A stretch of 64,000 nt of DNA from Bdellovibrionaceae bacterium UBA3535 (GTDB lineage: Bacteria > Bdellovibrionota > Bdellovibrionia > Bdellovibrionales > UBA840). Shown here in pieces: positions 7,999 to 15,349 of this stretch. The notes below the pieces were generated by a model. The model was not told where the DNA came from and searched no databases. It saw only the letters and a list, made by a program, of their open reading frames with translations. Location: NCBI GenBank assembly GCA_002376845.1, contig DFOS01000024.1, positions 273,102 to 337,101 on the forward strand, given 5' to 3'. Position numbers and translations under genes: made by a program. Every line of letters begins with the position of its first letter. Within the stretch, counting starts at the first letter, position 1.

Positions 7999-10900
7999 TT
8001 ATTGGCAAGTATATTCACTACAGGCTACGCGTACACCGTCACGGTTACTCACACAATCTCCAAGGGTGTAGCCACTTGGAACTTTAGAACAAGTGTCGCC
8101 GGAGGCCCCACAACTAGCTCCATTTCGTACATCACTCGCACACATCGGGGCGGGGCTTCCTATATCAAACGCACCTGTTCTTACCCAGCTTAGAGTGAAT
8201 TCACATCCTGTCATCAGCCAGCTTCCGCTGGATTGACATTGATAGATACCTAAGTTGGGTTCTACACAGTTTCCGCTAGGTGCTCTTGCGCTGCAACAAG
8301 CATCGGTAACAGCGCGTTGAGTTTCTCCTTCGTTTGCTTCGTATAGGCCAGCAGGAATACTTCCGCTTGGTGGGATTGCAGCACAGGTGGCTCCAAGTGG
8401 CTCACAGCGTTTAGTAGATTCGCAAGGCTCTGGACCTGTCATCAACTTGGGAGTAGTGCAGCAAGCATCATCTACCACGGAACCAGTTCCATCCCAACAT
8501 ACGATATCACGAGTGATGGGTCCTTGAGGCGCATCGTCCACAACTCTTTCTGTCGCAGGGTCACAGCCTGGGTCTGGTGGGTTTTTACATTGTCCCCAGC
8601 TTACTGGCGACCATGGAGGAAGGTTCCATCCGTAAGGACCGTCATTGCAGACGCCAGCATCAGGCTCACAGCACTCTCTGCCGCCAACTATGGAGCAATT
8701 GGTTTCAAATCCTGCAGTTCGCTCTTGTGTGCCCCCGGGACAGGATCTTCTTCCACAGAACTGATCGGGCTCATTTTCAAAACAACTATCAAAGCCGTCG
8801 GGACTTGCAGGATCACACGTTTCTAAAGGATCAGGACAAGGAGGCACCGCTGGCTCACATCCACAAGAATTAGCTGCAGTGCAAGCCGCATAGGCTGCGG
8901 CATCAAGACCTGTACCGCAAGGCGAACAAGGTCCTACCACTAAACAGGCCAACTCTTTGGCACAAACGGTATTGTTGCGTAGGGTGCAATCTTCCATATA
9001 ACCATCATTATTACATGCAGCCAACGCGCCAGCACCGGTACCAGGGATCGTTGTTTCACCGGCTAGACAGGCTGTACCATCGCCGCCACCGCAGATGATG
9101 GAGTTCTCTTCCGGAGTGCCGGCACAAGCAATGACTTCCTCACAGTCGCCGTATTCGGAATTGCATTCAGCCATACTGGCAACTTCGATTTTGGTTCCTG
9201 GACATGTGGGTGTTGCTGTACATGCAGCAGGCGGTGAAGGAGGTGGTGGTACGGCATCGCCGCAACCAGGAAATGGCGGGCAAAATGGGTCCACGCCATC
9301 TCCGGCAGGGGAGGCGTCAGGTGCACTACAAGTACCATAGTCTTCTACTACAGTGGTGCCCGAGGATGATTTGTTATCATAGGTATTGGTTGTTTCCTCG
9401 GTACATGTTTCTCCGCCATACCCATCTGGAACACAGACCTCTTCGGTTTCCGTTTTTCTACATTTTCTCTTCCTAGTGCATGGAGCACCTTCGTAGTCGC
9501 CGGGGTGATTGCTTGTATCAATAGATATAAAGTCGGCATCACAAGGTGGAGGTGTTGGAGCGACACATCGGTAGGAATCACCTATACATTCACTATCTTG
9601 CGTGTCGTTTTCACACAAATCACCTGTGGAATCGGCATAACAATTATTAGGTCCTTTTGTCCAAACTACGCTCTCAGCCTTTTTACAAAAACCTGTTCCT
9701 GGAGCCAGGTGGTCGCAAACATAGCCGCTTGCGCATGATACCGAGCTACAAGAATTCGTGACTCCATCGTCATTTCCTCGAACTTCATATTCAGCATAGG
9801 CAGATTTTAAATAGCGGCCGCAACCATCTGCTATATGATAACAAAAGCCGCCGGCCCCGGTGGTGTTTTGGTGGCAACCACTAGGAGCTTCCCAACTTGG
9901 TGTATCGCAATTTCCTGCGCCTGAGGTAACGTCAATTACTTCGGGATCGCCCGTGATAGTACTACCATTAAATTGTGGACAAGCCACTGCAGTAGGTAGG
10001 CGAGATCCGCTACTTGGCCCCACTTCATGGTTGCCATTTACCACACCGCTTGCAACAGAAAAGTTAATGCTGGCACCTGTGCTTGTAAGCTGTTTTACAC
10101 CGCCGCCTGGGTTGGGCACATTCAGGTCATCGGGAATATCAGCAGTCCATGTTTCTCTTGGACTTTCTGGGCCATTACCACATAGGTCACAGGATATACC
10201 AACGGCTTCATATTCACCGCTTTGACTGACGTTTTGTAGATTCGTATTGCCGCAGGTAGCAGTTACGCCGCTGCCGCTAACACCAGAAGCCACACCCGTA
10301 TCTTTTGGCGTAACTTCGATAGGTTCAGTTCCCGGGCTTGCGGTCCAAGGTGCTGTACCGCCACTACACTGAAAGGCATCTCCCAATACTCCATCAATGC
10401 CAGGGAATAAGGCGGCATTTGAGCCCAACCAGTCAGATGGGGCGGCCACTCTCAGGGCACCCGAAGTAGGTTGGTTAACCGAAGCGGGCCCTGGACGATT
10501 CAAATCCACTCCCACATCGTAAGCTCTTGAAGCACTTACACCAGAGGTAATGGTGGCATTTCTTGCAACATCAATTTCCATTACATGGAAGCGGTAAAAG
10601 CCTTCTTGGGTATTGGTCACCTCAAGGCTAAAGCCGTTTAGCATTACAGATTCGGCGGTAATTACGCCACCACCAAAATTTGCACCCAGGCCGCAAATGA
10701 ACCAACCAGTGGAGGTAAAAGCGGTGGAGCCATTTTCATTTTCAGCATGGTCCATTCGGCAAAGAACTTGTGAGCCATTGCCAATGCCGCTTACGCGGTA
10801 GCGAAAACCAGGTCTAGTTCCTGGTGTTCCGCATAGATAGCGGTCCATTCGCTGATCCGCTAAAGAAAGTGGTTCCCATTCAATGGTCAAAGGATCGGGC

Positions 10901-11721
10901 GGATTGGGCAAACGGCCCGGCTTTACATTAATGGTAGTTTCGCAAACTTTTCTTTGATCCGCGTTCAATGGTAGATAGCTAAGGCGCAAGCTCACACGGT
11001 AGGATCGATCATGTGTTGTCGGCGCATCAGGGTTATTGTTCATAATTAATGGATTAAAGCGACTTGGTGCATTGGCAGCTGCATAATCAATGGTGCCACC
11101 TGTGTCTTCCACTTCAATTTGCGCTTCCACACGAGGATTGTCCATCCCGCCAATGTACTGCATGGCTATTTGAGATAAAAAGTCATCGCCAGCAGCACCG
11201 TTGCCATCGGGATCTGTTGGGTTGCCATTATTAACCAGGACAAATTCTGCACCGTTAGTATTATGATAAATGGGAGTCAGTAAAGTTGAGGCGGAGCGAA
11301 CTAGCTGCCAGTTATTGGCTCTTTGTGCTGCGATACCTATATTGTTCCAGTCCCAATTGCGAAAATTATCTCCGGTGTTAGCACTAATTTGCATTTCTGC
11401 CGCTGGATAGGCAATTTCTGTTGTTTCATCGACATTCATATGCAGCATATTGTAAGTGATGGGATAATCTAGTTCAGCTGTAGGGTCCAATCTGCCAGGA
11501 CCTGGAAGCCAAGAGTTGATCAGACCATTGTTATCCCGGGCTTTGATGGCACCCACCATAGACTGCAATCGAACCGAACAGGTACTAGAGGATTCTAGCT
11601 TCTTGCTGTCTTCATTGGAATTTACAATATAACTAGATGTAACAAGGGCAACGCCGGCTACCATAGCAGCGGCCATCATTGCTTCTAAAAGGTTCATACC
11701 CTTGTTATTATTGATGAACAT
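7999..11721 (-). CDS. Giant prepilin-like protein with a cysteine-rich C-terminal region
   Basis: A 1240-aa protein that starts like a type IV prepilin: an 8-residue basic leader ending KG, then MNLLEAMMAAAMVAGVALV with Glu at +5, the prepilin-peptidase and methylation signal. Ordinary (pseudo)pilins are 100-250 aa, so this is extraordinarily long. Residues ~30-440 form a Cys-poor, beta-rich part with Asn/Gly/Asp stretches. From about residue 445 there are roughly 70 cysteines in small disulfide-knot-like blocks (patterns such as CGxGxxS, CCxP, PPCPDPLETC). It is probably carried by a type IVa pilus or type II-like pseudopilus and displayed at the surface or tip (inference). An RBS (GAGG) precedes the ATG at 11721. 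The gene is intact. Confidence 0.88.
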   Translation of the reverse strand: MFINNNKGMNLLEAMMAAAMVAGVALVTSSYIVNSNEDSKKLESSSTCSVRLQSMVGAIKARDNNGLINSWLPGPGRLDPTAELDYPITYNMLHMNVDETTEIAYPAAEMQISANTGDNFRNWDWNNIGIAAQRANNWQLVRSASTLLTPIYHNTNGAEFVLVNNGNPTDPDGNGAAGDDFLSQIAMQYIGGMDNPRVEAQIEVEDTGGTIDYAAANAPSRFNPLIMNNNPDAPTTHDRSYRVSLRLSYLPLNADQRKVCETTINVKPGRLPNPPDPLTIEWEPLSLADQRMDRYLCGTPGTRPGFRYRVSGIGNGSQVLCRMDHAENENGSTAFTSTGWFICGLGANFGGGVITAESVMLNGFSLEVTNTQEGFYRFHVMEIDVARNATITSGVSASRAYDVGVDLNRPGPASVNQPTSGALRVAAPSDWLGSNAALFPGIDGVLGDAFQCSGGTAPWTASPGTEPIEVTPKDTGVASGVSGSGVTATCGNTNLQNVSQSGEYEAVGISCDLCGNGPESPRETWTADIPDDLNVPNPGGGVKQLTSTGASINFSVASGVVNGNHEVGPSSGSRLPTAVACPQFNGSTITGDPEVIDVTSGAGNCDTPSWEAPSGCHQNTTGAGGFCYHIADGCGRYLKSAYAEYEVRGNDDGVTNSCSSVSCASGYVCDHLAPGTGFCKKAESVVWTKGPNNCYADSTGDLCENDTQDSECIGDSYRCVAPTPPPCDADFISIDTSNHPGDYEGAPCTRKRKCRKTETEEVCVPDGYGGETCTEETTNTYDNKSSSGTTVVEDYGTCSAPDASPAGDGVDPFCPPFPGCGDAVPPPPSPPAACTATPTCPGTKIEVASMAECNSEYGDCEEVIACAGTPEENSIICGGGDGTACLAGETTIPGTGAGALAACNNDGYMEDCTLRNNTVCAKELACLVVGPCSPCGTGLDAAAYAACTAANSCGCEPAVPPCPDPLETCDPASPDGFDSCFENEPDQFCGRRSCPGGTQERTAGFETNCSIVGGRECCEPDAGVCNDGPYGWNLPPWSPVSWGQCKNPPDPGCDPATERVVDDAPQGPITRDIVCWDGTGSVVDDACCTTPKLMTGPEPCESTKRCEPLGATCAAIPPSGSIPAGLYEANEGETQRAVTDACCSARAPSGNCVEPNLGIYQCQSSGSWLMTGCEFTLSWVRTGAFDIGSPAPMCASDVRNGASCGASGDTCSKVPSGYTLGDCVSNRDGVRVACSEYTCQ

Positions 11722-11827
11722 AATTCCTCTATATATTAAGTATTATCGGGAAGTATCTGATAGAACTAAAGCCTTTTGCTAAAAAAAGGTCTAGCTTGTC
11801 TTTTTTTGATACATTCATGGTGGAAAT

Positions 11828-11889
11828 AAAAAAAGCGCTAGTACCCAAAGGAAGTACTACCGCTTAAATGGCACGCTCGGAAGGATTCG
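11828..11889 (-). repeat. Duplicate of tRNA-Arg 3' end plus terminator (copy of 12014-12075)
   Basis: 62-bp direct repeat with one mismatch relative to 12014-12075, offset by exactly 186 bp. In tRNA sense it holds the last ~20 nt of tRNA-Arg (from CGAATCC through CCA), a short spacer, and the complete hairpin-plus-T-run terminator. The rest of the tRNA is missing, so this is a detached tail and not a second gene. Confidence 0.93.
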
Positions 11890-12001
11890 GCCAAGCGCTC
11901 GCATTCGCATCAGGCTCCTGCTCCGCCTGGCCACCCCGAAAGCCTTTCGCCGTCATCCAGACGGCTCACCCTTACGGGCGGCTTTCTCCCTTCGAATCCT
12001 T
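11881..12001 (-). repeat. Structured tRNA-tail element, tRNA-Arg copy
   Basis: A 121-bp non-coding element bounded by perfect 9-bp inverted repeats (AAGGATTCG and CGAATCCTT). The right-hand repeat is the 3' strand of the tRNA-Arg T-arm. Inside is a 7-bp stem, GAAAGCC (11980-11986 in sense orientation) with GGCTTTC (11938-11944), enclosing a GCCGTC-TGGAT-GACGGC hairpin. The 3' ~60 nt match the element at 13003-13129 at about 50 of 60 positions. Both stems are kept in the other copy by paired substitutions, which supports a selected RNA or single-stranded DNA structure. No ORF fits it. Confidence 0.85.
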
Positions 12002-12011
12002 AGATATTTAG

Positions 12012-12052
12012 AAAAAAAAAGCGCTAGTACCAAAAGGAAGTACTACCGCTTA
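12012..12052 (-). terminator. Terminator of tRNA-Arg
   Basis: Minus strand: AGCGGTAGTAC and GTACTAGCGCT form an 11-bp stem with one mismatch around a T-rich loop, followed by nine Ts. It lies just after the tRNA CCA end. The same terminator is duplicated at 11828-11866. Confidence 0.88.
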
Positions 12053-12054
12053 AA

Positions 12055-12131
12055 TGGCACGCTCGGAAGGATTCGAACCTCCGACCACTTGATTCGTAGT
12101 CAAGTACTCTATCCAGCTGAGCTACGAGCGC
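12055..12131 (-). tRNA. tRNA-Arg (ACG), CCA encoded
   Basis: 77 nt on the minus strand. Acceptor GCGCTCG pairs with CGAGCGT (one G-T pair), with discriminator G and CCA at 12055-12057. Anticodon loop CTACGAA gives ACG (Arg, wobble A normally deaminated to inosine) on a CTTGA/TCAAG stem. D-arm and T-loop GTTCGAATC are standard. Its last ~20 nt plus terminator recur 186 bp downstream. Confidence 0.97.
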
Positions 12132-12215
12132 ACGAGGCCAAGGGATACGAAAAAAGCGTCGTAAAAGCAAGAAAAGATGAGTGATTTAGAGTATTTTCTG
12201 TAATATTATGAGCAC

Positions 12216-12803
12216 ATGGAAATAAGAGATGTCTGGCAAAAATCCTTGCGTGAAGCCTATAATACTTTGACGCAATTTATGGAAGATTCGGAGCTCATGG
12301 CGAAATGTGAGCAGTTTTCCGAGCATTTAATTCGTACCTATGAAAAGGGTGGCTCCCTATTTACTTGCGGCAACGGCGGCTCCCACTGCGATGCCATGCA
12401 CTTTGCAGAAGAGCTTACGGGCCGGTTCTGCAAAGATCGTAGGCCTTTAGGGGCGCTTGCTCTGGGTGATCCCTCCCATACCACCTGCGTATCGAATGAT
12501 TACGGTTTTGATTATATTTTTTCTCGTCAAATCGAGGGTTTAGGTAGAAAGGGAGATATGCTTGTTGGCTTATCCACCAGTGGCAATTCGCAAAACGTAA
12601 TTGAAGCTGTCAACAAAGCCAAAGAATTGGGCATTACTACGGTGGCCTTGTTAGGAAAAAGTGGCGGCAAGCTAAAAGAATTGGCAGATTTATCCATTGT
12701 CGTGCCGGCAAATGACTCAGGCAGAGTGCAGGAAATGCATATTAAGCTCATTCATACGGTAATTGAAACGGTGGAGCGCAAACTCTTTCCTGAGAATTAT
12801 TAG
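12216..12803 (+). CDS. gmhA: Phosphoheptose isomerase
   Basis: Converts sedoheptulose 7-phosphate to D-glycero-D-manno-heptose 7-phosphate, the first step towards the LPS inner-core heptose; cytoplasmic. The 195 aa form one SIS domain, the usual size for GmhA. Visible motifs are GGSLFTCGNGGSHCDAMHFAEEL, of which the CGNGGS phosphate loop is diagnostic, the segment SNDYGFDYIFSRQIEGL, the second phosphate loop LSTSGNSQNV, and the late Gln/His helix RVQEMHIKLIHTVIE with metal or catalytic residues. The gene stands alone between tRNA-Arg and tRNA-Ser. Its presence argues for heptose-containing LPS. Confidence 0.94.
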   Translation: MEIRDVWQKSLREAYNTLTQFMEDSELMAKCEQFSEHLIRTYEKGGSLFTCGNGGSHCDAMHFAEELTGRFCKDRRPLGALALGDPSHTTCVSNDYGFDYIFSRQIEGLGRKGDMLVGLSTSGNSQNVIEAVNKAKELGITTVALLGKSGGKLKELADLSIVVPANDSGRVQEMHIKLIHTVIETVERKLFPENY

Positions 12804-12857
12804 GGACTTGTCACTCGAAATCATCTATGGCAATTTGCATTTTACATAACAGCCTGC

Positions 12858-12949
12858 GGAGAGGTGGGTGAGTGGCTGAAACCAGCGGTTTGCTAAATCG
12901 CCGTACGGGTCATACCGTACCGAGAGTTCGAATCTCTCTCTCTCCGCCA
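12858..12949 (+). tRNA. tRNA-Ser (GCT), CCA encoded
   Basis: 92-nt class II tRNA with the long variable arm expected for Ser (GTACGGGTCATACCGTAC). Acceptor GGAGAGG pairs with TCTCTCC, with discriminator G and encoded CCA at 12947-12949. Anticodon loop TTGCTAA gives GCT. The 3' end is an apparent integration site: tail-like copies follow at 13121-13143, 14678-14690 and 15325-15330. Confidence 0.97.
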
Positions 12950-12960
12950 TTAAAATAAAA
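12944..12960 (+). repeat. 17-bp direct repeat bounding the tRNA-Ser patch (left copy)
   Basis: CCGCCATTAAAATAAAA occurs at the tRNA-Ser 3' end and again exactly at 15325-15341. It covers the last 6 nt of the tRNA plus 11 nt of downstream flank. This is what a site-specific insertion at the tRNA 3' end would leave, with the right copy marking the original chromosome. Confidence 0.75.
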
Positions 12961-12962
12961 TA

Positions 12963-12988
12963 AGGTCAGCCTGGCTGGCCTTTTTTTA
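12963..12988 (+). terminator. Terminator of tRNA-Ser
   Basis: AGGTCAG and CTGGCCT pair around a short GC-rich loop, followed by a run of Ts. It lies 13 bp after the tRNA 3' end. Confidence 0.82.
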
Positions 12989-13002
12989 TTTTAATAGTTG
13001 AA

Positions 13003-13129
13003 AGAGATTCGAAGGGAGAAGTCTGGCCAGCCAGTGGCTGGTGAGTGAGCGTGATGCGAACGAAAAGACTTCGGGGTGGTCAGGAGGAGCATGAGCGTGA
13101 AGCGAATGCGAGCTCTTGACCGAATCTCT
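13003..13129 (+). repeat. Structured tRNA-tail element, tRNA-Ser copy
   Basis: 127-bp relative of 11881-12001. Perfect 9-bp ends AGAGATTCG and CGAATCTCT have become tRNA-Ser-like rather than tRNA-Arg-like. The linker AAGGGA is identical. The inner stem GAAGTCT (13018-13024) pairs with AGACTTC (13066-13072), and differs from the Arg copy at three base pairs that all still pair. A CCAGCC-AGT-GGCTGG hairpin lies inside (13027-13041). The 3' part (13070-13120) is about 83% identical to the Arg copy. It is followed at once by a recreated tRNA-Ser tail. Confidence 0.85.
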
Positions 13130-13143
13130 CTCTCTCTCCGCCA
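13121..13143 (+). repeat. Recreated tRNA-Ser 3' tail
   Basis: 23 bp matching the tRNA-Ser end (12929-12949) with one extra TC dinucleotide, including CCGCCA. It lies 192 bp after the real tail, against 186 bp for the Arg pair. It forms the right end of the tail element and the left border of the recombinase remnant. Confidence 0.85.
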
Positions 13144-13332
13144 TTCACTATTTTTCTTCATTTCTGAGAGGACCGCTAGAGAACTTCTTAAATGATATTC
13201 AGCCCTTCTGCCATCGAGAACTCGGTTCGAACAGATGTTTTTGAGTAGCTCTATCCGCTCCTCAGCACTATGAGATTCATACAGTGTTTTCGCATTGATA
13301 GCCAGTTCGATTAAGCGGCGGGCGACTTTCAT
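13144..13332 (-). pseudogene. Serine-recombinase C-terminal remnant
   Basis: Reading from the ATG at 13332, the first ~63 codons match the extreme C-terminus of large serine recombinases: a helix (RLIELAINAKTLY), the ERIELLKNICSN segment and a tail ending EMKKNSEW. The catalytic Ser domain and the zinc/DNA-binding domain are absent. An in-frame stop lies five codons upstream of the ATG, so the gene is truncated. The frame then runs into the recreated tRNA-Ser tail and the tail element (WRREREIRS) and ends at 12991, so the last ~50 codons are not original protein. Its position against the tail repeat is typical of an integrase next to its attachment site. Confidence 0.78.
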
Positions 13333-13491
13333 AAATTGTAACGGTTACTACTAATTATGATGTAGATATGGAGCACGTCAGGCTTATTTGTAGATTGCTC
13401 AATTTATTTTTGATTTATATCACATTACAAAAAAGCCCCAGACCTTATTGGCGAGAGGCTTATATTGAGTAGAGCAAATCAATGCAAAAGA

Positions 13492-14172
13492 TTACTTAGA
13501 TCCTATAGAACTACCTGAAGAACTATCTTCTTTATTACTTAAAATAGGGTTGCAATTTGCGGACTCTAATTCTGCCCAGCGCACTTGAGTATCGCCTTCA
13601 TTCATATACGGAATTCTTACTCCTCCCGCACCATCTTCTCTAGCTTCAAGAGTTTGCATAAAAATGCTTTGTGCCGATTCTAGCGAAGGAGCTAATAGAC
13701 TAGCAGATAAATTTAAACCCTCAACCTTAGACTTCGTATTGGCAGAACAAGAAAATGCTGTTAAATCATTTACGCCCTCACTCTTTTCCTGAAATCCAAG
13801 GCAATAAACGTTCTCTAATTGACCAAATAAGAGATTGTTGATGTCGTTAGCTTTGTGATACGGAATTTTCACAGTTACACCGCCTGATTTAGGTAATACT
13901 TTATCTTCTACTCTACCCTCCATATTTAATGCTAGATAAATTGCTTTAGCATCCAATGCTGATTTCGCCACTACAAGCTTTGCTACCTCATGGTTTTCTT
14001 CTAGTTGTTTCGATATAGTAGAAAGTTTGCATAAAAAATTACTTGGTGAACTTTGAGATATTCTAAGCATATACTCGTTAATATGCTGTTTATCTTCTTT
14101 CAAAATTTTAATTTCTTCGGACATCGAAGCTAGTGGTAATAGTAGTATTATAAATAAACTTATTTTCAACAT
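13492..14172 (-). CDS. Secreted protein with an internal duplication, unknown function
   Basis: I start it at the ATG at 14172, which has a strong RBS (AAGGAGAAG) and opens a Sec signal peptide (MLKISLFIILLLPLASMS); a longer frame to 14226 has no such site. It is 226 aa. Two parts look homologous: one with LDAKAIYLAL, GGVTVKIPYHKANDINN and FGQLENVYC, the other with LESAQSIFMQTL, GGVRIPYMNEGDTQV and WAELESANC. Each repeat is ~60 aa and ends in a Cys. The tail is Ser/Gly-rich. The family is not recognised. It lies in the accessory patch between tRNA-Ser tail copies, so it is probably cargo of an old insertion. Confidence 0.75.
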   Translation of the reverse strand: MLKISLFIILLLPLASMSEEIKILKEDKQHINEYMLRISQSSPSNFLCKLSTISKQLEENHEVAKLVVAKSALDAKAIYLALNMEGRVEDKVLPKSGGVTVKIPYHKANDINNLLFGQLENVYCLGFQEKSEGVNDLTAFSCSANTKSKVEGLNLSASLLAPSLESAQSIFMQTLEAREDGAGGVRIPYMNEGDTQVRWAELESANCNPILSNKEDSSSGSSIGSK

Positions 14173-14229
14173 TTTCTTCTCCTTATATAAAGTTAAAAAC
14201 TCGAATATTATAATAGCAAACCACATGCC

Positions 14230-14677
14230 AAACTAGAGTAGTATTTACAAGTACTTAGAGCTTGCTCAAATCGATAGAATTGCATTTGCGAAAATTGGCA
14301 CAAACTTGTTTAAAATATCACACCCAGAAATTATGCGGGCACCACCCATCCCCCCCCCATTTCAAAAAAGCCCTTCAAAGCACAAAGAGGGGTTTACTCT
14401 TGCTATATGAAACATCTCCTTTGCTCGGGAAGCAAAAACGGGCTCTCACAGAGTTGTACAGAGCTAGCCGTAGGCTTTTTCTTTTTTTGCGCTACCAAGA
14501 CGCCTTAAAGAGCCCACAGAATGGCACAGACGCAGGCTCTATTCGGGGTTTAATGGGTTTATACAGAGCTTGAGCAGAGCCATACAGGGGCGTGCAGAGG
14601 TGCACAGAGCCTAAGGAGCTCAATAAATCTCGAATTAGGCTCCATCTGTTCTAAAATAGCAGTTCTAGGATTACCTG
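14230..14677. other. Non-coding stretch with degenerate ACAGAG-type repeats
   Basis: This 450-bp stretch has no convincing gene. Between about 14440 and 14610 the words ACAGAG, TACAGAGCT, CACAGA, GCAGAG and TGCACAGAGCC recur many times. A nine-C run lies at about 14350-14358. A 103-codon frame at 14262-14573 crosses both and looks accidental. It is probably decayed mobile DNA, since it ends at a tRNA-Ser tail remnant. Confidence 0.5.
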
Positions 14678-14690
14678 CCTCTCTCCGCCA
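14678..14690 (+). repeat. Third tRNA-Ser tail remnant
   Basis: CCTCTCTCCGCCA matches the acceptor end of tRNA-Ser (12858-12949). The preceding AGTTC is the only other likely trace of the T-arm. It may mark the end of a second, older insertion. Confidence 0.55.
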
Positions 14691-14700
14691 AATAAAAATA

Positions 14701-14725
14701 CCACCCCTAGGGTGGCCTTTTTATT
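14701..14725 (+). terminator. Hairpin terminator after the third tRNA-Ser tail remnant
   Basis: CCACCC-CTA-GGGTGG followed by CCTTTTTA. It stands in the place where a tRNA terminator would, directly after the tail remnant. Confidence 0.7.
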
Positions 14726-14772
14726 TGTTCTGTAGTTCAATACGCATGTTATGAAATCTACCTGGAGAAAAA

Positions 14773-15204
14773 ATGAAACTGCTTTTAGCTTGTAGCCTAT
14801 TTTTTATGTCTACCGCTGCCTTTTCAGACCCTTCTAAGCCCAAAGTGATTAAATCTGAGAATTCGAAGTGTCATGTGAAAACCACTGGGGGCGAGTACCC
14901 GCTTTATTCCGTTTATAAGGGAAAGAGAAAAATCTATTCGCCGCAGTCGGATGGTATTGTCACAGCTATTATATCACCAACAGGCAAATACATTGCTTTG
15001 TCCGGGGGTGAAATAAGTCTTTTAGATATTAAAGAAGGCAAATTTGATTACGGAGTTGTGATTGTCAATTGTGAAACTGAAAAGCTGAAAGGTTATCTCA
15101 AAGGTAAACCCACATTAATTAAGAGCTGGTGGAAAGATGACAAGGGATTAGATATTTGGGAGGGGCTTAACTTAAGTGGTAATAGTGGAAAAACTCTTCC
15201 TTAA
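14773..15204 (+). CDS. Small secreted protein, unknown function
   Basis: 143 aa with a clear Sec signal peptide (MKLLLACSLFFMSTAAFSD), cut probably after AFS. The mature part is beta-rich and basic, with two Cys residues (SKCHVKT and VNCETEK) that may form a disulfide, and the segments GIVTAIISPTGKYIALSGG and LLDIKEGKF, which recall a single WD/beta-propeller blade. No family is assigned. A GGAG site precedes the ATG. It is the last gene before the right-hand 17-bp repeat at 15325, inside the putative insertion patch. Confidence 0.72.
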   Translation: MKLLLACSLFFMSTAAFSDPSKPKVIKSENSKCHVKTTGGEYPLYSVYKGKRKIYSPQSDGIVTAIISPTGKYIALSGGEISLLDIKEGKFDYGVVIVNCETEKLKGYLKGKPTLIKSWWKDDKGLDIWEGLNLSGNSGKTLP

Positions 15205-15324
15205 ATTCTTGAACAGTACAGTTTCAAAAGCTTCTGAACATCTTGATTTTGAAAAACATCATAACTTCAAAGAATGATTATGCGGTCGGGTAAAGACACT
15301 ATTTACAAAATTGCCTACTTGCTG

Positions 15325-15341
15325 CCGCCATTAAAATAAAA
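15325..15341 (+). repeat. 17-bp direct repeat bounding the tRNA-Ser patch (right copy)
   Basis: Exact copy of 12944-12960: the tRNA-Ser end CCGCCA plus 11 nt of flank. Everything between the two copies is about 2.4 kb and holds only remnants, repeats and unknown small proteins. Confidence 0.75.
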
Positions 15342-15349
15342 CAGCTTCA

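Noticed and set aside
9063..10225. Several ORFs on both strands inside the prepilin-like gene
   Set aside because: Shadows; Cys-rich, G+C-richer coding of the long frame explains them.
11828..11889. Second tRNA-Arg gene
   Set aside because: Only the 3' tail and terminator are duplicated; no anticodon arm.
12861..13143. Second tRNA-Ser gene at 13121-13143
   Set aside because: Only the 3' 20-odd nt are present; D-arm, anticodon arm and variable arm are missing.
14350..14358. Nine-C run as a phase-variation switch
   Set aside because: Not inside a supported gene.
14262..14573. 103-codon + strand frame in the tRNA-Ser patch
   Set aside because: Crosses a nine-C run and the ACAGAG-repeat tract, no RBS, composition unlike neighbouring genes.
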